From assembly GCF_000710035.2 (NCBI RefSeq), contig NZ_JMJJ01000004.1, positions 186,001-250,000 of the forward strand: 64,000 nt of DNA. The letters run 5' to 3'. Below the pieces are notes generated by a model, which ran no database searches, had not been told where the DNA came from, and saw only the letters and a program-made list of their open reading frames with translations. Made by a program: the position numbers and the translations under genes. The stretch comes from Pantoea ananatis LMG 2665 (GTDB lineage Bacteria; Pseudomonadota; Gammaproteobacteria; Enterobacterales; Enterobacteriaceae). Below are positions 8,545-17,451 of this stretch, piece after piece (the first letter of the stretch is position 1; each line of letters begins with the position of its first letter).

Positions 8545-9999
8545 TTACTGAGCACCGCCCCCCAGCTTCACAATGGCAGTTCCGTCCTCAACGTAGAGAG
8601 AGTACGCCGAATTGGCAATGACAGGGTTTATGCCCTTTTGCAGCATTTTCTGCAGCAGTTGATGATTGTCGTCTTCATTGCCGTAACCATGCGTGGTTTG
8701 GGTAAACCCTTTATTGATTAGCTGGAAAGAGGCCAAAAACTGAGAGGCAGGGCTAAGGAAATGTCCTATCAGCGGTTTATTTTCCATTAAAAGCTTTGCT
8801 CGTTCATCAATGTTGATTTGACCCACAGTACCTATTGAGTGGATGTTCTTTATATTGATAAGATCCCGAGTAACCATGTTGAAGATAAGGTCTTCATATT
8901 CCCGCTGTGACTTAAGCGCGCTGCTCAATTGAGCGCTAAATGCGATGGCGGTAATGACAGGGATGAGCGATATATATCTGAGACGCGGCGAAAAAAAGAC
9001 AACAGGAACCGCAATCATGACCAGCAAAGTAGAAAAAGAAACAATGGCGCGGGGGGCAACAGGCGCATCCACAAGTAAAATGGTGGGCCCCATAAGCGAC
9101 ACAAGGAAGATGAAAAATGCGACTGTGCAGTAAAGTATTACAGCAAGGCTTTTGCTCTTTTGCTGCCGAAATTTATATAACATCAGCAAAAATGCGATTA
9201 CGACAGGAATAAGAAAGTAAATATAAACCGGACCGTAAAAGTAGGAGAGGATTAATTCTTTTAGCGCAACGACTGTGTTCAAAAGATGCGCGAACCCCTC
9301 TTGGTTGGGGTGAATAAGCTCTGCGCGGGAGTTCTTTTTAGATGCAAAAAAAAGCATGTAAACCAGGAAAAAACCAATAAATAATGATGCTTTATTCACT
9401 ATGGTTTTAAACATCCCAGCCACAGTTAATTCGCTTTTGACAGCCAGAATGACAATGTCAATGGCAAGTAAGGCGATGAAAATATTGGCACAAGGCTGAT
9501 ACAGCGTAAGTGATAATACGCCTGCAATCACTTTAACTGAATATTCTCGTATCTGACTGCTGCTGCTGTAGGTATAAGCGGCCACAGCAAGAAAAAAAGC
9601 GATGGACATGCCCAGGGAATCGTATCGATAAGCTATGTTCTGCAAAAAAAAGGGGTTGAAGATCAGAAGGGCTGCGACCAGCTTTTCATTGGGGACATCC
9701 ATTTTGACAAGGTGCTTACTCAACATCAGTGATGCGGCACCGATGAAGAGACATGATGCGATCATGGTGTAAGGGAACAGATCAAGATTATAGTGGCCGC
9801 TCGCGGATAATATTTTCATTAGGATATCGGCCATCGGCCGACCTAGTCCACGCCAGCCATATTGGCCTGTAATCGCTCTGTCTAAATCGTCCCGATAAAA
9901 TACGCCCGCCTGAATCAAAGGATAGATGAATAGCAACGCCAAACCTGCATACAGGGCGAGCATTTTTTTATCATTTTTACAAATCATTTGAAATTCCAT
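8545..9999 (-). CDS. GtrII-type serotype-specific O-antigen glucosyltransferase
   Basis: A 484-residue polytopic membrane protein. GVFYRDDLDRAITG followed by WRGLGRP (about residues 31-55) is the periplasmic signature of the GtrII glucosyltransferase family; roughly ten hydrophobic segments follow, and then a ~100-residue soluble tail. These enzymes move glucose from undecaprenyl-phosphate-glucose onto O-antigen repeats in the periplasm, changing serotype and phage sensitivity. It is the third gene of gtrA-gtrB-gtrX; its ATG lies one base past the gtrB stop. The acceptor linkage cannot be predicted. Frame and length look intact, in contrast to the phage genes next to it. Confidence 0.85.
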   Translation of the reverse strand: MEFQMICKNDKKMLALYAGLALLFIYPLIQAGVFYRDDLDRAITGQYGWRGLGRPMADILMKILSASGHYNLDLFPYTMIASCLFIGAASLMLSKHLVKMDVPNEKLVAALLIFNPFFLQNIAYRYDSLGMSIAFFLAVAAYTYSSSSQIREYSVKVIAGVLSLTLYQPCANIFIALLAIDIVILAVKSELTVAGMFKTIVNKASLFIGFFLVYMLFFASKKNSRAELIHPNQEGFAHLLNTVVALKELILSYFYGPVYIYFLIPVVIAFLLMLYKFRQQKSKSLAVILYCTVAFFIFLVSLMGPTILLVDAPVAPRAIVSFSTLLVMIAVPVVFFSPRLRYISLIPVITAIAFSAQLSSALKSQREYEDLIFNMVTRDLINIKNIHSIGTVGQINIDERAKLLMENKPLIGHFLSPASQFLASFQLINKGFTQTTHGYGNEDDNHQLLQKMLQKGINPVIANSAYSLYVEDGTAIVKLGGGAQ

Positions 10000-10000
10000 C

Positions 10001-10912
10001 TCACTTTTTAATGATGTAACGTGGTCGGTTCTTACTCTCTATGTATATTCTTCCGATATACTCGCCCAATACACCGATACCAATGAGCTGAACGCCACCA
10101 AGAAAGAGTATTGATACTAAAAGCGAAGGGTAACCGGGAACACTGTTGCCAAACCAGATTTTATCCACGATCATCCATGCGCCATACAAAAACGCGAAGC
10201 TCGCCACGAGCAGGCCAATATACGTCCACATACGTAGCGGAAAGGTTGAGAAACTGGTTATGCCTTCAAGAGCCAGGTTCCACAGCTTCCAGCTATTAAA
10301 CTTTGAATCGCCAGCGACACGCTCGGCTCTGGCATACTCAATTACCTCCGTCTTGCCGCCAACCCATGAAAGAATCCCTTTCATGAAGAGGTTCCGCTCT
10401 GGCATCTTCTTAATATTCTCAACCACGTCCCGTGACATCAGGCGAAAGTCACCTACATTTTCTTCAATTTTCGGGTTACTGATTTTATTATGTAAGGTGT
10501 AAAACCATTCCGCCGTCTTCCTTTTCAGGTGCCCATCAGTAGACCTGTCGATGCGCTTAGCCAGAACAATATCCGCACCTGCCTGCCATTTTTCAATCAA
10601 TAAAGGAATGACGTTGATGGGATCTTGTAAATCAACATCAATAGGGATAACAGCATCACCCGTAGCATGCTCTAATCCCGCGAAAAGAGCAGGTTCTTTA
10701 CCAAAGTTGCGGGTAAGGGACAGCGGCACGACCAGAGGATCTGAAACCGAAAGCGCATTGATAATAGATTCTGTTGCATCTTTACTGCCGTCATTTATAA
10801 AAACGATTTCAATGGTGTGCTGTTTCAACGCCTCAAATTCACGCACCGTTTTATAAAACACGGGAATAGCGTCTTCTTCATTAAGAACAGGAACAATCAG
10901 CGATATTTTCAT
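10001..10912 (-). CDS. gtrB: bactoprenol glucosyltransferase GtrB
   Basis: A 303-residue GT2 enzyme that transfers glucose from UDP-glucose to undecaprenyl phosphate on the cytoplasmic face. The start [20 protein letters not shown] is chosen because it begins the GT-A fold and overlaps the gtrA stop (ATGA); an upstream in-frame ATG at 10957 would add 15 residues inside gtr[10 protein letters not shown] and PIDVDLQDP are the nucleotide- and metal-binding motifs, and two C-terminal membrane segments (about 220-285) are typical of GtrB/DPM1-like proteins. It supplies the donor lipid for the downstream GtrII-type enzyme. Confidence 0.92.
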   Translation of the reverse strand: MKISLIVPVLNEEDAIPVFYKTVREFEALKQHTIEIVFINDGSKDATESIINALSVSDPLVVPLSLTRNFGKEPALFAGLEHATGDAVIPIDVDLQDPINVIPLLIEKWQAGADIVLAKRIDRSTDGHLKRKTAEWFYTLHNKISNPKIEENVGDFRLMSRDVVENIKKMPERNLFMKGILSWVGGKTEVIEYARAERVAGDSKFNSWKLWNLALEGITSFSTFPLRMWTYIGLLVASFAFLYGAWMIVDKIWFGNSVPGYPSLLVSILFLGGVQLIGIGVLGEYIGRIYIESKNRPRYIIKK

Positions 10913-11268
10913 CTGGCATCTCTGAAAACGATGTACTTTGAATATAAAAAGCCACAAATGAGGCTGATGAAAGAGAAGATGATCAGCGTGTAAAGCGGCT
11001 GAAGCATGCTTTTATCCGAAATCCAACCCACCAGTGAGGCGACGGATCCCATAAACAGGACATATATCATGTAACGAATCGTTGATGCTTCTGCATTAAA
11101 TGTCCACTTTGCATTTACAAAGAATGAAAACGTTACAGCAACACAAAAAGCCCCAAAATTCGCGAGGGTTTGTGAGGAGCCTGTTGCATAAAGGATCGAG
11201 AATATGCCCCAGTGAATCAATGTGTTGAGGATCCCAACCGAGAAGTATTTTGAGAAGAGCTTTATCAT
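10909..11268 (-). CDS. gtrA: GtrA family flippase
   Basis: A ~119-residue protein with four membrane segments, starting [20 protein letters not shown]; an alternative start is three codons upstream at 11277. GtrA is thought to flip undecaprenyl-phosphate-glucose across the inner membrane. [13 protein letters not shown] is the loop typical of the family. It is the first gene of the cassette and overlaps gtrB by four bases. Only one GATC lies in the immediate upstream region, so there is no sign of the Dam/OxyR phase-variable promoter found on some Salmonella gtr operons. Confidence 0.9.
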   Translation of the reverse strand: MIKLFSKYFSVGILNTLIHWGIFSILYATGSSQTLANFGAFCVAVTFSFFVNAKWTFNAEASTIRYMIYVLFMGSVASLVGWISDKSMLQPLYTLIIFSFISLICGFLYSKYIVFRDAR

Positions 11269-11277
11269 TATCACCAC

Positions 11278-11937
11278 CGTTTTAAGTCAGCCGATCTTAT
11301 CCATCCTGAGCCACAAGGCAACAAATCTCTGAGGAAAAAAACAATCAGTCAGGTCCATTAAGCGGTAGAGATGGCATGAGCACAGGAACCTGAAGGGGAG
11401 AGACTCTGGCCGGTTCAAGGCCGGATGTGGCGACAAACGGAGATACTGTGCTGAACCCTGACAGGTTTTTTTAAGTCGTTTCGGACATAAATGCCTGTCA
11501 GCGCGAAATTGAAGGCTTAACCTGGTCATTTTATCTCTCAAATGCCTGTGCGTGTTGCGTATGCAACCAGATTGGTCCGTTGTGTTTGGCCCCCTGCGCA
11601 TTAACGTCAGCCTGACCCTAAATTCATTTCTACTCTCTACAAATGAGACGTTATCGCTATACAGAATACGTTGATGCGCTGTTTATTCCCCATTCCTTAT
11701 CTTATTTGCTGTCAGATGTTTAAAGGCACACCTTCTGAATACTCATGTCTAACCTATCTGTCACATCTTAAAACGCATAGGAAGTGATGCGGCATTCAGG
11801 GTAGGGAAAGTCAATGAAGGAATAACGGTGAGAGCAAGCTGAAACGGCATAATGCTATGAAAAACCGTGCCTTAAAGACCGCAACAGACATAGCCGAATT
11901 CAGAGTTTAAAAAGCAGGCAAGGCAGGCGCGTTAATC
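11278..11937. other. intergenic, expected right boundary of the prophage remnant
   Basis: A 660-base region with no gene I can support. It should hold the gtr promoter (reading left) and, if the prophage model is right, an attR copy of the argU 3' end. I looked for a copy of GGTTCGAATCC or the GGGCGCG core and did not see one. A short frame at 11287-11601 has unusual composition and no recognisable features. Confidence 0.4.
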
Positions 11938-13674
11938 GTGAATACCCGTAACTTCCAGAGAGTCTTTCCTGTTCCGCGGGCGGCAGGTCCGGAGTCATAT
12001 TTACCGCGAACTTCAATGCACATAAGTGACACGTACGCTTACCGTCATCGACTTTTTTTACCCGCGTCACAGCAAATCCCACTCTTACTATGCCTGGTTA
12101 TTTTCGCCTGCTGGCTGCTGCCGGGGCTGGTGGGCCATGAACCGTGGAAGCCTGACGAAGCCTATACCTTTGGGTTGATTCGCCACATTGCCCAGAGTGG
12201 GGACTGGGTTGTGCCAACCCTGGCCGGCGAACCTTTTATGGAAAAGCCGCCGCTCTACTTTGTTGTGGCCTCTTTCTTCCTCAGGCTGTTCAGCCCGGTC
12301 CTGGGTGAGCCCGATGCGGCACGTCTGACAACGGGCCTGTTTATTAGTCTTGCCTGTTACGCTATCGCAATGACTTCCCGTGAGCTCTATGGCAAAGGGG
12401 CTGGCCGTTGGGCGGTGCTTATCCTGTTTGCCTGTTTGGGCTTTCCTGTCCGGGCACACCAAATGATTACCGATACCGCGTTGCTGGCAGGCGGCGCTAT
12501 TGGCATTTATGGTTTCATTTTGGGGATTCGCCGCCATGTGCTGGGTGGCGCGATACTGGGCATTGGCGCAGCGGTGATGTTTCTCTCTAAAGGGCTTCTC
12601 GGCCCGGGCATATTGGGACTGACAGCGCTGACGTTACCTTTGATGAATACAGCGTTTCGTAGCAGACGCTATATCGTTTTTTGTGCTATCGCGTTTCTGG
12701 TCTTTTGCCCGCTGGTAGTGCCGTGGCTGTATGCGCTCTGGATGCGTTCTGAAAAGCTGTTTTCAACCTGGCTACTGGTCAATAATTTTGGCCGTTTTGA
12801 CGGTACCGCTAAGCTCGGGCCTAAAGCGAAACACTTCTTTTACTTTAAACTGCTTCCCTGGTATGCCTTTCCTGCATTGCCGATGGCTGCGTGGTGGCTC
12901 TGGCGCAGTTGGAAAACTGGCATCAGCGCATCCGCAATGGTGCTGGTAACGTTTTTTTTAGCCGGTTTTGTCACTCTGTCGAGTGCATCTGACGCGCGGG
13001 AGCTTTACGCCATGCCGCTGCTTCTGCCGTTGGCCATACTGGCAGCAGGTACCTGTCAGCAGAAAACCCTCTGGACGATAAAGTTGCGGCCATGCGCACT
13101 CGGCTTATTCTGCCTGCTTCCAACGGTGATGTGGGGAGCGGGTATCATCCTGATGACCGGCTGGCCTGCGCCACTGTGGAATAAATGGGTGGCACAGGGT
13201 GCGCCCGGATTTACGCCTCAGATTTCATCAGTGATGTTTGCAGCAGCATTACTGGCTACTTTATTGCTGAGCGGGCTGGTGTTTTTGAATCGCACCTGCC
13301 GGGAAAGTCCCTTATCAATTTTTACCAGTTGCATCACGCTGTGCTGGGTGTTGGCCATGACGCTGGGCATGCCGTATCTGGATTACACCAAGCGTTATTC
13401 TGATGTTTTTCTCCCGCTGCGGGCATGGTTGCCAAGGGATGAATGTGTCGCGAGCCGGCATCTTGGCGAACCACAACGGGCTTTACTGGAATATTACGAT
13501 GGGCTGGTAACGCTGCGAGAAGGGAAGCACAGAGGCGCCTACCGCTGTAACTGGCTACTCCTGCAACATGATAAAAGACATCCTGAGGAGTTTGTCGACG
13601 GGACGTTGGTCTGGCAAGGGGAGCGGCCTGCGGATAACGAAGAGAATTACCAACTTTATCGACTGAACAGATAA
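11938..13674 (+). CDS. ArnT-like GT-C glycosyltransferase (GT39/GT83 family)
   Basis: A polytopic inner-membrane enzyme of up to 578 residues. GHEPWKPDEAYTFGLIRHIA and GEPFMEKPPLYF near the N-terminus are the ArnT/PMT-type catalytic loop, with the acidic pair in PDE; about 11-12 membrane segments follow, then a ~100-residue periplasmic C-terminal domain. The family transfers sugars from polyprenyl-phosphate donors to lipid A or other envelope glycans. ArnT itself adds L-Ara4N, but no arn genes are here, so the donor is unknown. The GTG start at 11938 is uncertain; an ATG at 12016 would remove 26 residues before the first membrane segment. It is close to the gtr cassette but on the other strand. 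Confidence 0.82.
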   Translation: MNTRNFQRVFPVPRAAGPESYLPRTSMHISDTYAYRHRLFLPASQQIPLLLCLVIFACWLLPGLVGHEPWKPDEAYTFGLIRHIAQSGDWVVPTLAGEPFMEKPPLYFVVASFFLRLFSPVLGEPDAARLTTGLFISLACYAIAMTSRELYGKGAGRWAVLILFACLGFPVRAHQMITDTALLAGGAIGIYGFILGIRRHVLGGAILGIGAAVMFLSKGLLGPGILGLTALTLPLMNTAFRSRRYIVFCAIAFLVFCPLVVPWLYALWMRSEKLFSTWLLVNNFGRFDGTAKLGPKAKHFFYFKLLPWYAFPALPMAAWWLWRSWKTGISASAMVLVTFFLAGFVTLSSASDARELYAMPLLLPLAILAAGTCQQKTLWTIKLRPCALGLFCLLPTVMWGAGIILMTGWPAPLWNKWVAQGAPGFTPQISSVMFAAALLATLLLSGLVFLNRTCRESPLSIFTSCITLCWVLAMTLGMPYLDYTKRYSDVFLPLRAWLPRDECVASRHLGEPQRALLEYYDGLVTLREGKHRGAYRCNWLLLQHDKRHPEEFVDGTLVWQGERPADNEENYQLYRLNR

Positions 13675-13694
13675 GCCAGTATTTTTCATGCTTA

Positions 13695-13723
13695 ACTCGC
13701 CTGAGGTCATTTTGCAGGCGAGT
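13695..13723. terminator. shared hairpin between convergent genes
   Basis: ACTCGCCTG and CAGGCGAGT form a perfect 9-bp stem with an 11-base loop. It lies between the converging 3' ends at 13674 and 13763. No clear T-run. Confidence 0.55.
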
Positions 13724-13762
13724 GACGATTCGTTACATCGGCTATTTCAGTAAAATCTGCAC

Positions 13763-14206
13763 TCAGGGAAGCGACAGATGAACTTCATTTTCTTTTGGTG
13801 CCCAGTCTCTGTCAGAGAACTCATCTACAGAATAGGAGACATTGCGCAGCCCCTGGGTGCCTAGAAAGTTTTTTACGCCTTCCTGAAGATTACCGTCACG
13901 AAACAGCTCAGCAATAACAAACAGGGCATCGGAAAGCGAAAGCGTTCTGATTTGCGCGGGTAACCAGTTTGTACGCGTGAAGATCAGATGATAAAGCGCT
14001 TCATCTCCCGACAAGGGAAAATAGCGCGTACCAAATTGTTTGCGATGCTTGTCCAGAATGATTTCAAGAATGAAAATCTGTGCTGTCCGTTGCCTGATTT
14101 GATTCACAAAAACATTTTCGGAATTGCCCATATCCAGCGTCGTGGCATCATTATTCTGCTTAACGCGCGTCTCGATAGCATTCCAGAGGTTGTCATACTG
14201 ATTCAT
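13763..14206 (-). CDS. hypothetical protein, 147 residues
   Basis: Not recognised. A soluble, mostly helical protein with no signal peptide or membrane segment: it starts MNQYDNLWNAIETRVKQNND, has a central FILEIILDKHRKQFGTRYF and LSGDEALYHLIFTRTNWLPA, and ends EFSDRDWAPKENEVHLSLP. Codon usage looks native and the frame is clean, so it is probably a real gene. It converges with the ArnT-like gene. The 'SLSDALFVIAEL' segment may contribute a small helical bundle, but I see no catalytic motif. Confidence 0.55.
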   Translation of the reverse strand: MNQYDNLWNAIETRVKQNNDATTLDMGNSENVFVNQIRQRTAQIFILEIILDKHRKQFGTRYFPLSGDEALYHLIFTRTNWLPAQIRTLSLSDALFVIAELFRDGNLQEGVKNFLGTQGLRNVSYSVDEFSDRDWAPKENEVHLSLP

Positions 14207-14427
14207 AGCTTGCCTTGTCTGAAATTGTCATTTTCATAACAACGTTAGCAGAAGGAACACGCGCGGCAAAGGCCACAAGCATAATCAGCCGCATTTGACC
14301 CTAAAAAAAGACAGCATTTAATTTTGTCTCCAACATGCTGTCGCTAAGTGTCCTGCAAAGGGGCGTTTTATTATGACAATTTTAGCAAGCGAAGAAGGCA
14401 AGGTGATGGCGTTAACGTTAAACATTT

Positions 14428-14454
14428 AAAAAATAAAATGGCCACAAGGGCCAT
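14428..14454 (-). terminator. intrinsic terminator of the 33-residue membrane peptide gene
   Basis: Read on the minus strand, ATGGCC/GGCCAT forms a stem followed by TTTTATTTTTT. It lies 34 bases beyond the stop of the small gene at 14488. Confidence 0.75.
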
Positions 14455-14487
14455 GTCGGGGGGATTCAGGTACGATTTCAGGTACGA

Positions 14488-14589
14488 TTAATGCAACACA
14501 CCGGCAGTGGTTAAGCAAAGTGTGCAAAAAGCAACGCTGAATGCAGAGAAACCAACCAAACCAAGAACGACGAAACCGAAATTTCTCAT
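14488..14589 (-). CDS. 33-residue single-pass membrane peptide
   Basis: The ATG at 14589 is preceded by GGAGG at seven bases, a near-ideal Shine-Dalgarno site, and opens a frame reading MRNFGFVVLGLVGFSAFSVA followed by FCTLCLTTAGVLH. Nearly the whole peptide is one hydrophobic helix. An intrinsic terminator follows. Small membrane peptides of this kind in enterics often regulate transporters or stress responses, but I do not recognise this one. In-frame starts further upstream would add polar residues and have weaker ribosome-binding sites. Confidence 0.6.
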   Translation of the reverse strand: MRNFGFVVLGLVGFSAFSVAFCTLCLTTAGVLH

Positions 14590-14699
14590 ATCGACCTCCA
14601 CCGTGTCCAGGTGACACAGCCAAATCATAGGGCTGGTGGATAAATAAGTACATACTGTTAATAAAGCCATGGAAAATATTGCTATGCCATTCCTGAAAT

Positions 14700-15657
14700 G
14701 GCTGTCACATTCTGAATGTAGAAGAAGGCGTAAAAATGATGTCTGCCTTTTTCACCCTGTGTTCCTCGCATTCGCGCAGTAGCTGTATCAGGAAACAGGT
14801 ACAGTGAAATCGCGTGCCCGGAAGGGCTCTCCATGTCCGCACTAACATTGGTCTCATCACGTGGTTGCCCTTTTAAACGGTCACGTGAATGTGCTTATTG
14901 CACGGAGGCAAGGCTGGGTAAATAAGTTTTAGGGGGCAGGAAATATTTTAGTGCGACTTGGGTGAGTTATCACGGCGAAAGTTATAAATTATCCGCAGGT
15001 GATGATTAAGGGACAATCGTCATGTTGATTTGCTTCTCGCTAATTACCCTTATTTATTAACAAAGTGAAAATTAAAAAAACGCCTCGTGTTATCCTGTAT
15101 TGTCAGTTAAATACATTCTCTTTTAAACGGTGCCAGGCTAAAGCTAAACAGAGCAATCTGTTTTTCCGATAAACTTTTTATACAGCAGAACGATCACCTG
15201 AGGCGAACAGATTTATTTTGCCATGCAGGGTAAAAAGAATATTTCCTATCAAATCTTTGCGTAATGGGCGACTCGGTTATTACGGCTAGGATCTGAACAG
15301 ATCGCTGGCATTTTTAATCTTCGTTAAAACAGAGTTAAGGCAGGATTTACGTCTGTTTTACATTAGAAAAAAATAAGGCACGCGTCTGAATCGGTAAGCT
15401 ACCTCATACATGAACTCAATTTTCTGGATCTTTTGTGGACTGGAAATTATGTGAAAAATCAAGATAACTCAATGTAAATAAAAGATAATTTAATTTTTTG
15501 ATGTAGGCAATGGATCACTCTGAATGTTCCTGCAGATCGCCCTGAAAACCCAGTCTGGCGGGATTCACTCATCAATAACTCTTAACTCATGGCTTGTTTT
15601 TTAATTTTACGGCATGAATAATGCGTGCCTTTGTTACATATCATTACGATTTACAGA
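14700..15657. other. long AT-rich intergenic region upstream of cdiB
   Basis: Nearly 1 kb with no supported gene, becoming strongly AT-rich from about 15040. It must contain the promoter of the two-partner secretion locus. I see several AT tracts but no promoter pair that I would defend, and no RfaH ops element (GGCGGTAG). The length and base composition are typical of silenced, H-NS-bound leader regions of horizontally acquired loci; that is inference. Confidence 0.45.
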
Positions 15658-17394
15658 ATGAAAGTTAACGTTAAAAGGACTTTTCTCATTGCCTGTGGTT
15701 TTATGGGCGGTGTGCCCGCGCTGTTGTTTTTGACAGGAGCACTCTTACCTTTGCCTGTTTCAGCGGCAGATGGCGAAGTCTTAAATACGGCTACGGGTAT
15801 CGACGCAAATGAGCAACAGCGCCAGCTGGAACGTGCGCGTATTCTGCGTGAGCAAAATGCGCCGCGTGCGGATATTCGTCTTGAGCGTCCTGACGCTGCC
15901 CTGCCGGATTACCCCTCTGATGAAAACCCCTGCTTTGTCATTAGCACTATTGCGCTACAGGGGGATGCATCACAACAATTTCAATGGGCCTTGAATGCCG
16001 TAGCTGACGCCAGAGGGCGCTGCCTGGGCGGGCAGGGCATTATGCTGGTAATCAAAAAAGTCCAAAATGCGATCCTGGCTAAAGGCTATGTCACCACGCG
16101 CGTCATGGCTCAGGAGCAGGATCTGACCAAAGGCACACTGACGCTCACGATCCAGCCGGGCAGAGTGGCAAACGTTCGCTTCAACAAGGACGTATCATGG
16201 CGCGGTCGGTTATGGAATGCCGTGCCCGCTTCTCGCGGTGACATCCTCAATCTGCGTGATGTCGAGCAGGGACTCGAGAATTTCAAGCGTGTTCCCAGTG
16301 CGGCAGCGGATATCAAAATTGTCCCCGGCGAACAGGAATCCACCAGTGATCTCGTGGTGAACTGGCAGGAATCGCGTCCCGTCCGGCTGAACATCGGGCT
16401 TGATGACAGCGGTTCTGAAAGCACCGGCCGCTATTTGGGAACGGCTACCCTGGCCGTCGATTCCCCTCTGGCCCAGAACGATCTGTTTTATGCCAGCTTC
16501 GGAAAAAATATGTTCGAGCAGGGACCCTTTGGTAACCATTCCCAGGCGGTGAATTACTTTTTCCCCGTTGGCTACTGGGCGTTCTCGGCAAACTATAACG
16601 ATTACACCTATCACCAGAATATCCCTAACGCGAACGAAATCCTGAGCTATGACGGTAAAAGTGAAAGCGTCGTATTGACGATATCAAGACTGCTGTACCG
16701 CGACCAGTCCAATAAAACCACGCTCAATGTACGCACTTATCGCCGTCGTTCCTCAAACGCCGTTAATGATATTGATATTGATCAACAGCGGCGGCGAACA
16801 GCCGGTTGGGAGCTGGGATTAAGCCAGCGCACTTATCTGGGCAGTGCCACGCTGGATGGCAGTATCAACTGGCGGCACGGCACCGGTGCCTGGGGGGCAA
16901 CACCGGCACCAGAAGAGGCGACTCAAAGCGGTAGCGCACGTGCGGGCATGTTATTTGGGGACATTGGCCTTAACCAACCCTTCTCGCTGCTAAATCAGCC
17001 GTTACGCTATTACACCACGCTGCGTGGGCAGTGGAGTAGTAGTGCGCTCACGCCTCAGGAAAGGCTGGCAATTGCCGGGCGTTATTCGGTTCGCGGTTTT
17101 GACGGCGAGCAGATGCTGTCTGGGGAAAAAGGCCTTATCTGGCGAAATGAGTTGGGTTGGAACGTTTTTACCAGTGGCCATGAATTTTATCTTGCAGCGG
17201 ATTACGGTCGCGTTGATGGGCCAGGCACGCGTTATTTGGTTGGACATCAACTGGTGGGCGCCGCAGCGGGCATCAGAGGCACACTGATAAGGCGCGTAAG
17301 TTACGACCTGTTTGCTGGCATTCCGCTGATGAAACCCGACAGTTTTCATACCTCAGGTGCGACAGCAGGATTCAGCATTAACGTCGAACTATGA
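15658..17394 (+). CDS. cdiB: CdiB/ShlB-type two-partner secretion outer-membrane transporter
   Basis: A 578-residue Omp85-related TpsB protein that exports CdiA across the outer membrane. The ATG at 15658 begins MKVNVKRTFLIACGFMGG, a signal peptide ending near LPVSAA; a GTG 11 codons earlier is less likely. Next come a Gln/Arg-rich plug helix (EQQRQLERARILREQNAPRA), two POTRA domains (about residues 70-220), and a 16-strand beta-barrel. RYSVRGFDGEQ is the conserved VRGF tip of the L6 loop, and the protein ends FSINVEL, a barrel C-terminus. cdiA begins 57 bases downstream, so the two are an operon. Confidence 0.92.
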   Translation: MKVNVKRTFLIACGFMGGVPALLFLTGALLPLPVSAADGEVLNTATGIDANEQQRQLERARILREQNAPRADIRLERPDAALPDYPSDENPCFVISTIALQGDASQQFQWALNAVADARGRCLGGQGIMLVIKKVQNAILAKGYVTTRVMAQEQDLTKGTLTLTIQPGRVANVRFNKDVSWRGRLWNAVPASRGDILNLRDVEQGLENFKRVPSAAADIKIVPGEQESTSDLVVNWQESRPVRLNIGLDDSGSESTGRYLGTATLAVDSPLAQNDLFYASFGKNMFEQGPFGNHSQAVNYFFPVGYWAFSANYNDYTYHQNIPNANEILSYDGKSESVVLTISRLLYRDQSNKTTLNVRTYRRRSSNAVNDIDIDQQRRRTAGWELGLSQRTYLGSATLDGSINWRHGTGAWGATPAPEEATQSGSARAGMLFGDIGLNQPFSLLNQPLRYYTTLRGQWSSSALTPQERLAIAGRYSVRGFDGEQMLSGEKGLIWRNELGWNVFTSGHEFYLAADYGRVDGPGTRYLVGHQLVGAAAGIRGTLIRRVSYDLFAGIPLMKPDSFHTSGATAGFSINVEL

Positions 17395-17451
17395 TGCCTT
17401 GCCCCATTATGACCACGATTCAGACCTCATGGATTTGAGAAGCCAAATTAT

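Noticed and set aside
11278..11300. Dam/OxyR phase-variable promoter for gtr
   Set aside because: Only one GATC (11293) is near the gtrA start; the known switch needs several spaced GATC sites.
11287..11601. A 104-codon frame next to gtrA
   Set aside because: Cys/Arg/His-rich with no recognisable feature and no translation signal; considered chance.
11278..11937. attR copy of the argU 3' end
   Set aside because: Expected from the prophage model, but I could not find GGTTCGAATCC or the GGGCGCG core here or elsewhere to the right; it may have been deleted.
14700..15657. RfaH ops element upstream of the CDI locus
   Set aside because: No GGCGGTAG sequence found in the leader.
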